Source: CAIUVD01 sp044338255
Lineage (GTDB): Bacteria; Planctomycetota; UBA11346
Direction: 5' to 3'
Assembly (NCBI GenBank): GCA_044338255.1
Contig: JBIILZ010000029.1
Coordinates: 1 to 35,879 of the forward strand
DNA: 35,879 nucleotides
Shown here: piece by piece, positions 17,400 through 27,300 of the stretch
How the letters are laid out: each line of letters begins with the position of its first letter
Position numbering within the stretch: position 1 is the first letter of the stretch
The notes under the pieces: generated by a model
Told to the model about the DNA's origin: nothing
Database searches by the model: none
What the model saw: the letters and a program-made list of their open reading frames with translations, nothing else
Translations under genes and position numbers: made by a program

Positions 17400-20300
17400 T
17401 CATTCACTGAGTACCCGCAGCATGCTTACGCAATAACGTTCATCGGCCGGTCCGACAAAGAGCGACATTTTTAGTAAGAAATCATGTCGACCGGTGACAG
17501 CCTCGGTCAGATCGATGAACTGGGGCGGATTTTTCCATGCATAGTTGTCCATGCTTTGGGGATAACAGTTCTGCCAGGTGGTATCAAACCGACCGCAATG
17601 AGAATAGGTTATTCCATCATCGGTACTGACCGAGAAATCGACCCAGCTGGAGTCCTCATAGGCGCGTGCGCCGAATTCTGCCACGGTCATGCCTAAGGGA
17701 CGATCGCTGGAAATACGGTAGATCACTGAGCCTTCGCGATAGTGGTGGCTCGGGCGCATGAGCTGCATGACAACTCCATGCAGATAGTTTGGTTCCGCCT
17801 TGTGAGGACCGACGTGAACTTCGTTGATGGCCACCGGCGACTCACGCCAACGGTTTGGTGGCAGGCTCAAGTAATCCTGATCGAGTAACACCCGATAGGG
17901 CTGGCTGACCCGGATCAGGCGACGGCTCGTGCCACCTTCCGTATAGGGAGAGTAATTGATTTCCACCGGTTGACCGGGACGCAGGGCCTGAACCAGCATC
18001 CTGGTCTCGTAGTCGCAGTAGCGGTTATGCATGGCGATGGTATCGAGAGTCGTCTCGTAACTGAATTCATAACAATGTCCGTTATCAAGTTCAATTCCGC
18101 CGTTGCTGTATGGGGACATGAATGAGGGCGGCGTTATTTTTGCGATACATCCCCGGTCATAACCTGAAATGAACTTCATGTGGGTTATCCGTCCCGCTTC
18201 GTCCAGCTGCAGATCGAGCCGATCGTGAATACTGGGCCAAGGATCGGATCCGTCATCGCGGCTAAGAAGCTCTGCGGACCGCTGAACGGCAACGTTAGGC
18301 GCTACGGGTAAGGAGATGGCATTTTGATACTGCATCAGCTCCAGATTCTGGGTATCAATGCGGATGGTGGGTCGATCGCCCCCCAGGTAACGAGCCACGA
18401 GATTTCTAGGGGGCATCGCTACCGTGGCAGACCGCTGAATAGCCTCAATCGTAACGGTGATCTGACCATCAATTGATTCCAGATTTCCTGAAGAATCAGG
18501 GGTTATGGAAAATCGATGCTCGTTATCCTGGTGCAGTTTCCATCGCCCCTGGCCGAGGATCGACAAGGTGAAGATTTGTCTTGGGGATTCGGCGACGACC
18601 TGGAACTGGCAGCCACTGGCATCGAGTCGTTCGAGGGTGATGACCACCACGGAATCTGGATCGGACATGACGATGGAGGCCTGATGCCGTCCAAGGCGTC
18701 CATGGCCGCGTACCGTATAGCGTGCCGGAAGAATTTCGCTCTGCGCCCCTGAGAACAGACGCTGGCACGTCCGATAGCGACCTTGGTCAAACAGATCCTG
18801 GCCCTGGGCCAGGATGGCATCCTCGCCGGCCAGCGTGCGGTACTGGCCAAGGGCATGGCTGGCCACAACTCGATCTTGTACCCACAAGTTCAGCGTTCGT
18901 TGCTGTTGGCGTGTCCAGGGATGCCCCGTGCAGTGGCCTGTCGTGATTGGCCATTGGTGGGTTACCTTGGTTTCGATCAGGAAATTGGCATCCGCAGCCG
19001 GTGTCGCATGGAATATCAGCCGAAGCACGCCGCTGCGTTTCCCCACCAGACTGGTGCCCAGGCTGATCGCACATCGACTGGTCATGTAGGGTTCCCAGTG
19101 GTCTGGGCAGGGCAGCTGCTCGGCGGTCAGAACTTGGACAAGCTCGAGGGTTTCGATCGATTCCCCAAGATGGACTTCCAGTTGGTTGCCTGCTCCTGGG
19201 GCGATGCGTCCATCAAGGTTGAGGGTGAGTCCGTAGGCAAAGGGATCGCCACCGTTCGCGAGTCGCCAGGTAATCCATCCAGGCTCGCCGGGCTGGGTTA
19301 CGGCCAAGCGGCTGACGCTCGGGGCATCAGCCACGGCCAGGGCCTGGCTGTGGATACGGACCTGATGTTGATCGATCACTTGATCGGGAGTTCCGAGCGT
19401 CATCTCGATGTTGTGAGACAGGTGCAGGATCTGCGGTTCGTAATGGGTCGGAGGCACCGCCGGTAGATGTTCGCATCCATCGGCCGCCCGCAGTGTGGGC
19501 GCGAATGCGGCGGTGTCCTGATAGATCGTCAGGAATTGCGCCCCGGCATCATAGAGGTCATGCAGGGGGGTGCAGTCATTCTTGAGGACGGTAATGGTCA
19601 GGTTGACGCTGGCCAGCTTGCCGTTGGCACGGACGTAATCGTAGAGTTGGAAACGGTTCCAGAATAATTCACCGCTGGTCCAGAATCCATCCACCATCCC
19701 CGTTTGACCGGCGAACCACCGGCGATCCAGCATGGGATGTTCCGTGGAGAACAGCGTGTGAGCATAATGATTGTTGAGGAGCTGGTCACTGGGAAGGCGG
19801 ATATTGCCGTTGTCGACGATGACGCTATCCCGTTCGATGACGTCTTTCGTCCAGGTGGCATAATCCTGCCACAGGCGAACGGCGTCGCGGTAAAGCCAGA
19901 GGCGTTCGGCAAAGCCCAGGCCATGCTGGGGGTTGAGGTCGATTCCATCGCGGGCGGCGCTAGCAATCGTGACTCCGGTGATCTCGCCCAGGGGTGGGCC
20001 TAGCTCCCGGGCAATCACCACCAGCGGATCCTTGCCCCGTGCCTTGAGCAGGTCAATGGTTCCCTGCAAATCTTTGAGGCAGGCGACATACCGGCGACGC
20101 ATGACTTCTAACAACTGTGGATCGCGAAACGTCGACCAGAACCTGCTGCTCCACATGTTGGGATACGACGGCAAGAAGGTTGCTCGGTTATGATCGTAGG
20201 TCAGCAGACTGTAGCGTGCATCGTTGAAATATCCGCCTTGGCCATCGGGGCCAGCAAAGCCACCGCTCCAAATGGGGCCATTGAACAACATCTGCAGCGG

Positions 20301-20990
20301 CCGGCCGGTGGCATAGGCATGTTCCAGCCGCTCGCGGATCATAGTCTGGGTATGGACGTAGGGCTCCTTGGCGAAGTGGGCGTCACGGAAATCGCCGTAG
20401 GGAGCAAATGAGGTCAGCTCGGGGCCCGTGTCCGCGGCTGTGACCACCTGACTCATCAACGCCATGGGTCGGTAGACCTGTTCGGTCGCAGCCACGGCCG
20501 AGAAGAAATCTTGGTAGAGCCAGACGTGTCCAAGACTGAAAGCCGGAGCACCAGCACTGGTCAGGGTAACTCGGAGTTCCTTGGTCGATGAGAGTGTCTT
20601 GGGAATCTGAACAAAAAAATGATTCGGTCCGGAACCGAGTTCTTCGTAAGTGCGAAAGTAAACAGGGGTCCCATTGACCGCCACGGTATAGCCGAATGCC
20701 TTGGGTCGCCGTTGATGGATTTCTTGGATTTCCAGAATCAGGTCGCTGGCCCCATCTCGTGGACGCAGAGTGAATGCGACATGGCTCCCTGTGCCGGTAA
20801 CGGTCATGGCCACATAGTCGCGGATCAAGCCTCCCATCTCCGAGGTCCATGATTCCGCGGCGACTCCACCGAAACTCTGCCAATGATGGATCGAACGGTC
20901 CTGTTCAGCGGTGATGTTCAGTTGGTCATCAATCAATGAAATTGAATCCATAGATTTATCGCCGGTAATTGGCGGGGTGGAATTTTTCAT
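17400..20990 (-). CDS. Large uncharacterised protein, paralogue A (no signal peptide)
   Basis: Family not recognised; 1,196 residues. It aligns along its whole length with the product at 24312 and, apart from the C-terminus, with that at 20991. Blocks: an N-terminal beta-sandwich around 80-160 (LILEIQEIH, FGYTVAVNGT, VYFRTYEELGSGPNHFF); a probable barrel about 220-560 with REL-GP (Glu329), VDNGNIRLPSDQL (392-404) and GFWTSGE (Glu441); a beta-rich segment with LDGRIAPGAGN; a helical piece YRTLAGEDAI; a SPYTEGGTSRRL segment; and a last beta-sandwich (RPLGMTVAEFGARAYEDSSW, then FDTTWQNCYPQS). The start MKNSTPPITG is hydrophilic, with no export signal, unlike both paralogues. Its ATG directly abuts the TAA of paralogue B. 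Two conserved acids suggest a glycosidase; this is inference. Confidence 0.85.
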   Translation of the reverse strand: MKNSTPPITGDKSMDSISLIDDQLNITAEQDRSIHHWQSFGGVAAESWTSEMGGLIRDYVAMTVTGTGSHVAFTLRPRDGASDLILEIQEIHQRRPKAFGYTVAVNGTPVYFRTYEELGSGPNHFFVQIPKTLSSTKELRVTLTSAGAPAFSLGHVWLYQDFFSAVAATEQVYRPMALMSQVVTAADTGPELTSFAPYGDFRDAHFAKEPYVHTQTMIRERLEHAYATGRPLQMLFNGPIWSGGFAGPDGQGGYFNDARYSLLTYDHNRATFLPSYPNMWSSRFWSTFRDPQLLEVMRRRYVACLKDLQGTIDLLKARGKDPLVVIARELGPPLGEITGVTIASAARDGIDLNPQHGLGFAERLWLYRDAVRLWQDYATWTKDVIERDSVIVDNGNIRLPSDQLLNNHYAHTLFSTEHPMLDRRWFAGQTGMVDGFWTSGELFWNRFQLYDYVRANGKLASVNLTITVLKNDCTPLHDLYDAGAQFLTIYQDTAAFAPTLRAADGCEHLPAVPPTHYEPQILHLSHNIEMTLGTPDQVIDQHQVRIHSQALAVADAPSVSRLAVTQPGEPGWITWRLANGGDPFAYGLTLNLDGRIAPGAGNQLEVHLGESIETLELVQVLTAEQLPCPDHWEPYMTSRCAISLGTSLVGKRSGVLRLIFHATPAADANFLIETKVTHQWPITTGHCTGHPWTRQQQRTLNLWVQDRVVASHALGQYRTLAGEDAILAQGQDLFDQGRYRTCQRLFSGAQSEILPARYTVRGHGRLGRHQASIVMSDPDSVVVITLERLDASGCQFQVVAESPRQIFTLSILGQGRWKLHQDNEHRFSITPDSSGNLESIDGQITVTIEAIQRSATVAMPPRNLVARYLGGDRPTIRIDTQNLELMQYQNAISLPVAPNVAVQRSAELLSRDDGSDPWPSIHDRLDLQLDEAGRITHMKFISGYDRGCIAKITPPSFMSPYSNGGIELDNGHCYEFSYETTLDTIAMHNRYCDYETRMLVQALRPGQPVEINYSPYTEGGTSRRLIRVSQPYRVLLDQDYLSLPPNRWRESPVAINEVHVGPHKAEPNYLHGVVMQLMRPSHHYREGSVIYRISSDRPLGMTVAEFGARAYEDSSWVDFSVSTDDGITYSHCGRFDTTWQNCYPQSMDNYAWKNPPQFIDLTEAVTGRHDFLLKMSLFVGPADERYCVSMLRVLSE

Positions 20991-23900
20991 TTATGGTGTG
21001 GTCTTCGGGGCAGGTTCAGGCAATGCCGAGACCATGAGCAATCGTGGTGTCGTACCTGGAATCAGCGTCGGTGTATACGTCAGCGCGACGGTCATTCCGG
21101 GTTTGAGACCAGCAGCGAAGGCGGACAGGGTATTGTTGCGTGCCCAGGGTTCTAGGCCTGGCACTTTCAAGTGCGTGAAAAGTGCATGGCGATACATGAG
21201 TTCAAAGGTACGTCCGTCGCTCAATTCTAAGATGCCATTGCAGGGCTGAGGATGGACGGCGGGCAGAGTGAACGTGCGGATGGTTCCGGTGACCGCGCCG
21301 AAGGTCGATCTCAGGGCGATCGCCTGACCATTATCGTCAAGGGTGATCTCAACTCGGTCGCCCGTGGAAGGTTCCTTCTTGGTCACCTGGGCAAGGTTTC
21401 CCTCGGCGTGACGTTCCAGAATAACCGAGGCGGCCGCAGAGATTTTCAAGGGGTTGTAGACAGCCAAGTTTGGGTCTTGTACTTCGTAGCGATTCTTGCC
21501 CGTGCACAGGGCCGTTAGGCTGCGACTAGGCACTCGTCCGGTATGCTTCGCCAGGAATCCAGGGGCACCGAATGGCGGTTTGGCAATGGTTGAGCAGGTT
21601 ACGGTTACCCAACCGGAGGCATCCGCTGTAAGCGCTCCGGAACGATCGGCCGCAAGTCGGATGCGACCAGGCTCTTCTCCGAGGGCATATTGTCCTCCCG
21701 GCTCTAAGCCTCCGCAACGGACCGTCGCTGTGAGCGAGGTGTCGCTCTGTATTATAAATTCCATCCCGTTCTTGGTGATTTGGCTTAATTCGACCAAACC
21801 GACCGCCTGAGCATCCTGCCAGGTAACGGTGATCGGGTAGGGGCCGAGCTGCCCCGTGCCCCGCACGGCGAACCGGGCAGGCAGCAGCAATGAGTGGGCG
21901 CCACTCAAAAGCTGGCGAGCCTTAGTGGTCTGGCCACCGGCAAGCAGGCGTTCCGCCTCGACGAGAGTGGCGGGGGTGCCACCGGCAGCGCGATGGCGGG
22001 CAAGTAGCCGTTCGGTGATGGCACGATTCTGCAGCCACAGACGGCGCGTGCGCATCTCGCGGTTGGTGGGACGATCTCCAGCCAGTTGACCGCTTGAGCG
22101 AGCCCAGGCGCTGCGTACCGAAATCATACGCAGTCCGGTTTCGGTGCTTTCCTTGGGGGAAGTCAATTCGATGGCTACGTATCCCATCTGTGCGTCCTGC
22201 AGCACCTTTCCCAGGGGAAGGTCTGCGGTACACAGGCGGGGCCAATAGGGGGTTCGGTTAAACTGGTCAGCCGACATGACCGCGACCTCGTGCAGGGACC
22301 CCATATCTGTGCCAGCCAAAATCCTGACTTCGCTGGCCATTTCCTTTTTCTGGGTGCTTCCGAAGTCGAGATGAACGGACATTTCTTGCGGTAAAACTTT
22401 GCCATGACCATTGAGACTCAGGACGAGACGTCCGGGCTTATTTGGCTCAGCCAGCGTAATGGTTTTTTTCATTCCCTGAGATAAGAGCAAATTTCCACTG
22501 TGAACTAAGGACCCTTCGCCTTTGAGGTTGGCCATTCGCGAAAATTCCAGGTCGAGGAGATTGCGCAAGTAATGGCGGGCAGTCAGGCTTGGGCGTGCAT
22601 CTACGCCCGTGAGCGACTGATTAAAGGACTGCGCATCACCAGAAAATTCCTGATAGCAGGCCACGTGTTGCATCCCCCACTGGTATAACTTGTCTAGGTA
22701 GGAAATGTCGAGGATCGGGCGAAACAGATTCACCATCGCTAGGCTTCCTTGGCTGGCGATGTAATCAGCGAAGGAGGGATTGACGTATTCCAGCGGTTCT
22801 CCACCCGCCCAGGCGTCATCGTTGACGCCGTTCTGCCAACCTTCCCATTGCGGATCGAACAGGGGAAAGACCTGATTCAGAAAGGGATGGGAATAGACGG
22901 CATCCGCCAGTTGCGTGACGGGCAGATGGACGGTGCCGTTGTCCACCGCAATGACGTCACGTCCGAGGCCCTCGGCAATTGCCCGGCACCGTTCGGCGAA
23001 GCGCATGGTGAGGTTATCGAACATCCATTTTCGCGCTTCAGGCGTCAGGTTTTCCGGGTCGATTGTCACCCCCTGACGGGCAGCGGCGGACACTATTTCC
23101 GGCGTGAAATCACCGAAGCCACCCTCCCACCAATAGGAAGGTCCTTCGTCACCCACCAAGCAGATGTCGGTGGGACGAATGCCCTGGGCAGCCAGCAGGC
23201 CAACCCGTTCCCCCACCATGCGTGCGGTCAGGCGGGAACGATCGACGATGAACCGATTGAGGGTTGGCGCCCCAGCCGTTGGCCAGATCGTGCCGCCGGG
23301 AGTTCTCGGCCACGTGGCTGTATATTGTTTGGTGAGAGGGTCATAAACCGCCTGGCTGTAGCGGATATCGTAGAAATCTCCGCCAGCGCCGTCCAACAGG
23401 CTCGGATGTCCGCCCCAGTCGCCACCCATGAACTTATACTGCCACTGGAGGTGACTATTACCTGCCTTGCGGATGGCGTCATCGATTTCCGTCTGCAAAT
23501 CAGCACCCTGGTGTCCCAAGTAGCTGCTGGTGGTCTGGAACCCTGGCGAGAGGGCGAAACCCGCAGGAAAGAATTTGCGCAGTTCTTGCCACGCTGCGGG
23601 ATCGCGATCCTTGGGCAGATTGCGTTCCTCTTCGAAGGTCGCCTGTTTTCCGGGCTTTCCGACCCAGCCCACCAGAACCTGTGCCTGGGCGAGCATGCCC
23701 ATGGGCTTCCAGGTACCGTCGTTCTGAGCCAACTGATTGAAATCTCCGTAGGCCCAGATGCGGCCGATAGCCACTGGCGACTCTCCTTGATTGCGGAAGC
23801 TCACGACCATCTGTCCATCAGGGGCGAGCCGCCGCGGTACATCCACGAAATAGTGATTGGGGCCTGTTCCCACTTCCTGGTAGGTACGGAAGTAAACCTC

Positions 23901-24239
23901 GGTGCCATTGACCGTTATCGTATATCCAAATACTTTTTGATTGCGAACGTGGATCTCTTGGATTTCCAAAAGAATAGAGGATTCTCCTCCTCCGACATGC
24001 ATCGAACAGGACAGGAGTGCGTTCTTATCGGTGAGTACTCGTGCCGCATCGAAACGGGATCGAGCTCCGAGCACGGTGCTCAAGTCTTCGCTGGGTACTT
24101 TCCCTGAAGTCTCCAGTCGATGTTGCTGTTCTGAATCTGCGCGCCCCAGGGAGACCACATCCAGAATTGGCATGGTGGTTTCTGCACCCCAAACGTGCAT
24201 GGTGACCAGAGCGATGGAGAGCACGAGTGGGAGGCGCAT
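20991..24239 (-). CDS. Large uncharacterised exported protein, paralogue B (lacks the C-terminal domain)
   Basis: Family not recognised; 1,082 residues, the most diverged of the three. The signal peptide is clear (LPLVLSIALVTMHVWGA). It keeps the N-terminal block (LLEIQEIHVRN, FGYTITVNGTEVYFRTY, GTGPNHYFVDVP), RYS near 293, DEGP (Glu365), VDNGTVHLPVTQL (432-444), DAWAGGE (Glu481) and the later LLLPARFAVRGTGQLG segment. It stops at about the point where A and C read SPYTE-GT-RRL, so it lacks their final beta-sandwich of 110-140 residues. Coding sequence is visibly less GC-rich than paralogue C or the uronate genes. It lies between C (72-bp gap) and A (no gap). An exported glycan-active enzyme is the best guess. 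Confidence 0.85.
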   Translation of the reverse strand: MRLPLVLSIALVTMHVWGAETTMPILDVVSLGRADSEQQHRLETSGKVPSEDLSTVLGARSRFDAARVLTDKNALLSCSMHVGGGESSILLEIQEIHVRNQKVFGYTITVNGTEVYFRTYQEVGTGPNHYFVDVPRRLAPDGQMVVSFRNQGESPVAIGRIWAYGDFNQLAQNDGTWKPMGMLAQAQVLVGWVGKPGKQATFEEERNLPKDRDPAAWQELRKFFPAGFALSPGFQTTSSYLGHQGADLQTEIDDAIRKAGNSHLQWQYKFMGGDWGGHPSLLDGAGGDFYDIRYSQAVYDPLTKQYTATWPRTPGGTIWPTAGAPTLNRFIVDRSRLTARMVGERVGLLAAQGIRPTDICLVGDEGPSYWWEGGFGDFTPEIVSAAARQGVTIDPENLTPEARKWMFDNLTMRFAERCRAIAEGLGRDVIAVDNGTVHLPVTQLADAVYSHPFLNQVFPLFDPQWEGWQNGVNDDAWAGGEPLEYVNPSFADYIASQGSLAMVNLFRPILDISYLDKLYQWGMQHVACYQEFSGDAQSFNQSLTGVDARPSLTARHYLRNLLDLEFSRMANLKGEGSLVHSGNLLLSQGMKKTITLAEPNKPGRLVLSLNGHGKVLPQEMSVHLDFGSTQKKEMASEVRILAGTDMGSLHEVAVMSADQFNRTPYWPRLCTADLPLGKVLQDAQMGYVAIELTSPKESTETGLRMISVRSAWARSSGQLAGDRPTNREMRTRRLWLQNRAITERLLARHRAAGGTPATLVEAERLLAGGQTTKARQLLSGAHSLLLPARFAVRGTGQLGPYPITVTWQDAQAVGLVELSQITKNGMEFIIQSDTSLTATVRCGGLEPGGQYALGEEPGRIRLAADRSGALTADASGWVTVTCSTIAKPPFGAPGFLAKHTGRVPSRSLTALCTGKNRYEVQDPNLAVYNPLKISAAASVILERHAEGNLAQVTKKEPSTGDRVEITLDDNGQAIALRSTFGAVTGTIRTFTLPAVHPQPCNGILELSDGRTFELMYRHALFTHLKVPGLEPWARNNTLSAFAAGLKPGMTVALTYTPTLIPGTTPRLLMVSALPEPAPKTTP

Positions 24240-24240
24240 A

Positions 24241-24276
24241 TGATTTCTTTCAGGAATTTAAGGAGGAATGAAATCA
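24241..24276. repeat. Inverted repeat in the leader of paralogue B
   Basis: TGATTTC at 24241-24247 pairs with GAAATCA at 24270-24276 around a 22-base loop, immediately before the paralogue B start at 24239. On the sense strand the loop contains CCTCCTT, the same sequence as the anti-Shine-Dalgarno, and the ribosome-site candidate GAAAG overlaps the proximal arm. It could modulate translation, or be chance. Confidence 0.4.
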
Positions 24277-24311
24277 GGGTTTGCTATGGGTAAGATGCAA
24301 ACCCCGACGCC

Positions 24312-27300
24312 TCACTTTTCGATCGCTGGCGTAGTTGTCATCACGCGGATGCGGCCAAGGGCCATGCGCTCGTCGGCGGGATTGACGCGCATGGTGAGCT
24401 TCACCAGCAGGTCGGTACGTCCGCTCGCCACCGGCGTCAGGTCGATGAAATTCCAGGGCACTTTCCATGGACGAACCGACTGCGCATAGCAGTTCTGCCA
24501 GGTGTTGTCGAAGCGTCCGCAGGCGACCCAGGTGGCGCCGCCATCCTTGCTGGCGGCGAAGTCGATCAGGCTCGAGTCGTCGTAGACCCGGGCGCTGAAT
24601 TCCAGCACCGTCATCCCCAGAGGACGCTCGGAGGTCACCTTGTAGACCACCGTCCCCGGCTCGAACGGCTGAGCCGGACGCATCAGGAATGAGTGGTTGT
24701 CGCCGTTGTGCGGTTCAGGGTTGTGGCGTTTCACGACTACGCCGTCGGCGCTCTGCGCCGCTGCACGCCAATCATCTCCGGTCATGGTGGTGTAGTCCTG
24801 GGTCATCAGCACCTGTTGGCGTTGCGTGATGCCGAGCAGGCGGCGGGTAGTGCCGGCTTCGGTGTACGGCGAGTAATCGATGGTCACCTCTGCACCCGGG
24901 GGCAGGGCCGAGGTCAGCATGTGTGCCTCATAGGACCGAGCCAAGCCATGGAGGGCGACGGTGTCGACCTCGGTGGCATAGTCGAATTCGTAGGTCCGGC
25001 CGTCGTCGAGGACCAGCGTGCCGTTGCTGAACGGCGGCAGGGCCGAGAACGGCGTTACCTTGGCGATGCGGCCATGGTCGTAGCCATAGCGGGCGCTGAT
25101 CTTCGCCACCTGGCCACGCTCATTGAGCAGCAGCTCGAGGCGGTCGCCACGCTGCGGCCAGTCGCTCTTGGCGCGCGGTTTCTCCTCGTGGTCGGCGATA
25201 CGCTCGACGGTGACGTCGGTGGCCACCGGCAGGGAGAGGTTCTCCTCGCCGCCCAGGAGCTGCGTATCCTGGCTGTCGATGCGCACGTTCGCGCGGTTGC
25301 CATCGAGATAGCGGGCGACGATGGTCTTGGGCAGGGTGCGCGCCGGCGGTGCCGCGCGTACGCTTTCGGCCTCGATCGTGATCCGGCCGGCCTTGGCGAT
25401 GAGCGCGCCCTGGGCATCGGCAACGAGGCGGAAGCGGTTGGGTGCGACCTCGGTCTGGGTCCAATGCGAGCCGTCCTTCGCCGGCAGGGCGGCGACGAAC
25501 TTCTGGCGCCCGCTCTCGGGAGTGACGGTGAACTCGCAGGCCTCGGCGTTGAGTTCGTGGACGGTGGCGATGATCACCTGATTCTCATCAGGCAAAGCGA
25601 TCTCCAGAGCCTGACGACCGAGGCGGCCATGACCGCGCAGCGCGTAGCGTGCGGGCAGGACCTCGCTGACCGCGCCATTGAGCAGGCGTTCGACGCTGCC
25701 ATAGCGACCGGCGGCGAGTAGCGCAGCGGCCTGTTTGGCGATGTCGTCTTCACCCGCCAGGGCGCGATAGCGGGCGAACAGGCGTTCGGCCACGACCCGC
25801 TCCTGGACCCACAGGTTGAGGGTCCGCTGCTCGTACATGGTGAAGGGATTAGCGACGAGATGTCCGGAACCCCGACGCCATTGACCGGCGACCTTGAGCT
25901 CCATGAGGAAGGTGGCATCGAAGGCGCCCTGGGCATGCATCACCAGACGCAGCACACCCGACTTTTTGCCCTTTAACCGCTCGCCGAGGTCGACCGTGGT
26001 CTTGCTGGTCATGTACGGCTCCCAGTGGTCGGGACAGGGGAGCTTTTCCGCGTTCAGCTTGGCGACCTCGCCGAGAGATTCGGGGGTCTCGCCGAGCAGC
26101 ACCTGGATGCTGTTCCCGGCACCCGGAGCGATGCGCCCGTCGAGCTGCAGCGAGAGGCCGGATTCGAAGGGCTCGCCGCCGTTGTCGAGGCGGTAGGTGA
26201 TCGAGCCGGGCTTGGCGAGATCGACCACCGCCAGGCGCGACATGCTGCCCGAGTCGGCGCATTCGCGGCTCTGGCTATGGATCGTGAGATTGTCACTGCT
26301 GACGATACGCTCGCTCGGTCCCATGGTGCGCTGGGTGTTGTACATCACCTCCAGCATCGAGGGCAGGTAGTGCGGTGGGATTAGCGCCGGCAGGGCGGCG
26401 CAGCCATCGGCGGCGCGGATGACCTTGGTCGTCTCGGCGGTATCGCCGATGAAGGTGGCATACTGGAAGCCGGCATCATAGAGATTGCGCATCAGGTCCG
26501 GGGTCTTGGCGAAGGGCGCCCAGATGTTGACGTGGGCGAGCTTGCCGTTGGCTTTCACGTAGTCGTACTGCGCGAAGCGGTCGAAGAACACCTCGCCGCT
26601 GGACCAGAAGCCGTCGACCATGCCTGCCTGGCCACCGAAGTAGCGGCGGTCCTTCAACGGACCCTGATCGGTGGTGAAGACAGTGTGCGCGTACTGGTTG
26701 TCGATCGCCTGCTCATCGGGCAGGCGCACCGTTCCGCGGTCGACGACCACGCTTTCGCGAGGGAAGACCTCGGCGTGCCAGGAGGCGAAGAGCTTCCACA
26801 GGCGGACATCGTTGGTGTGCAGCCAGGCGCGTTCCGCTTGATCGAGGCCGTCGGTGGGATCGAGCGTTACTCCGTCCTTGGCGGCGGCGGCCATAGTCGC
26901 GGCGTTGACCTCGCCCAGCGGCGGACCGAGCTCGCGGGTGTAGAGCGGGCGCGGCGTCTGGCCACGGGCCTTGAGCAGATCGACGGTCTCGCTGATCTCC
27001 GCCGTCCCGGCCAGGAAGCGCTGACGCATGATCGTCTGCAGCAACGGATCCCAGGAGCTGGTCCAGAACGTGCTGCCCCACATGTTGGGGTAGGCCGGCG
27101 ACCAGCTCTTGCTGGGGACATCGAAGGCCATCTGGCTGTAGCGGATGTCGGTGAAATACCCGCCCTGGCCATCCGGGCCGCGCGGGGCGCCGCCCCAGGT
27201 GGTGCCGTTGAGGAGGATCTCCACCGGCCGGCCCGTCTCGGCCGAGCGCACCAGTTGGTCCCGGAGGCGTTGACGGATGTCCTTGAACGGAACATTGAGG

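Noticed and set aside
22749..24107. 452-codon + strand open frame opposite paralogue B
   Set aside because: The - strand frame shares conserved blocks with paralogues A and C and has a signal peptide; the antisense frame has neither.
24261..24489. Perfect AAGGAGG followed by ATG and 73 codons on the + strand
   Set aside because: It runs antisense into the conserved C-terminus of paralogue C, and no protein family is recognisable. The ribosome-site match is the complement of the CCTCCTT in the paralogue B leader.
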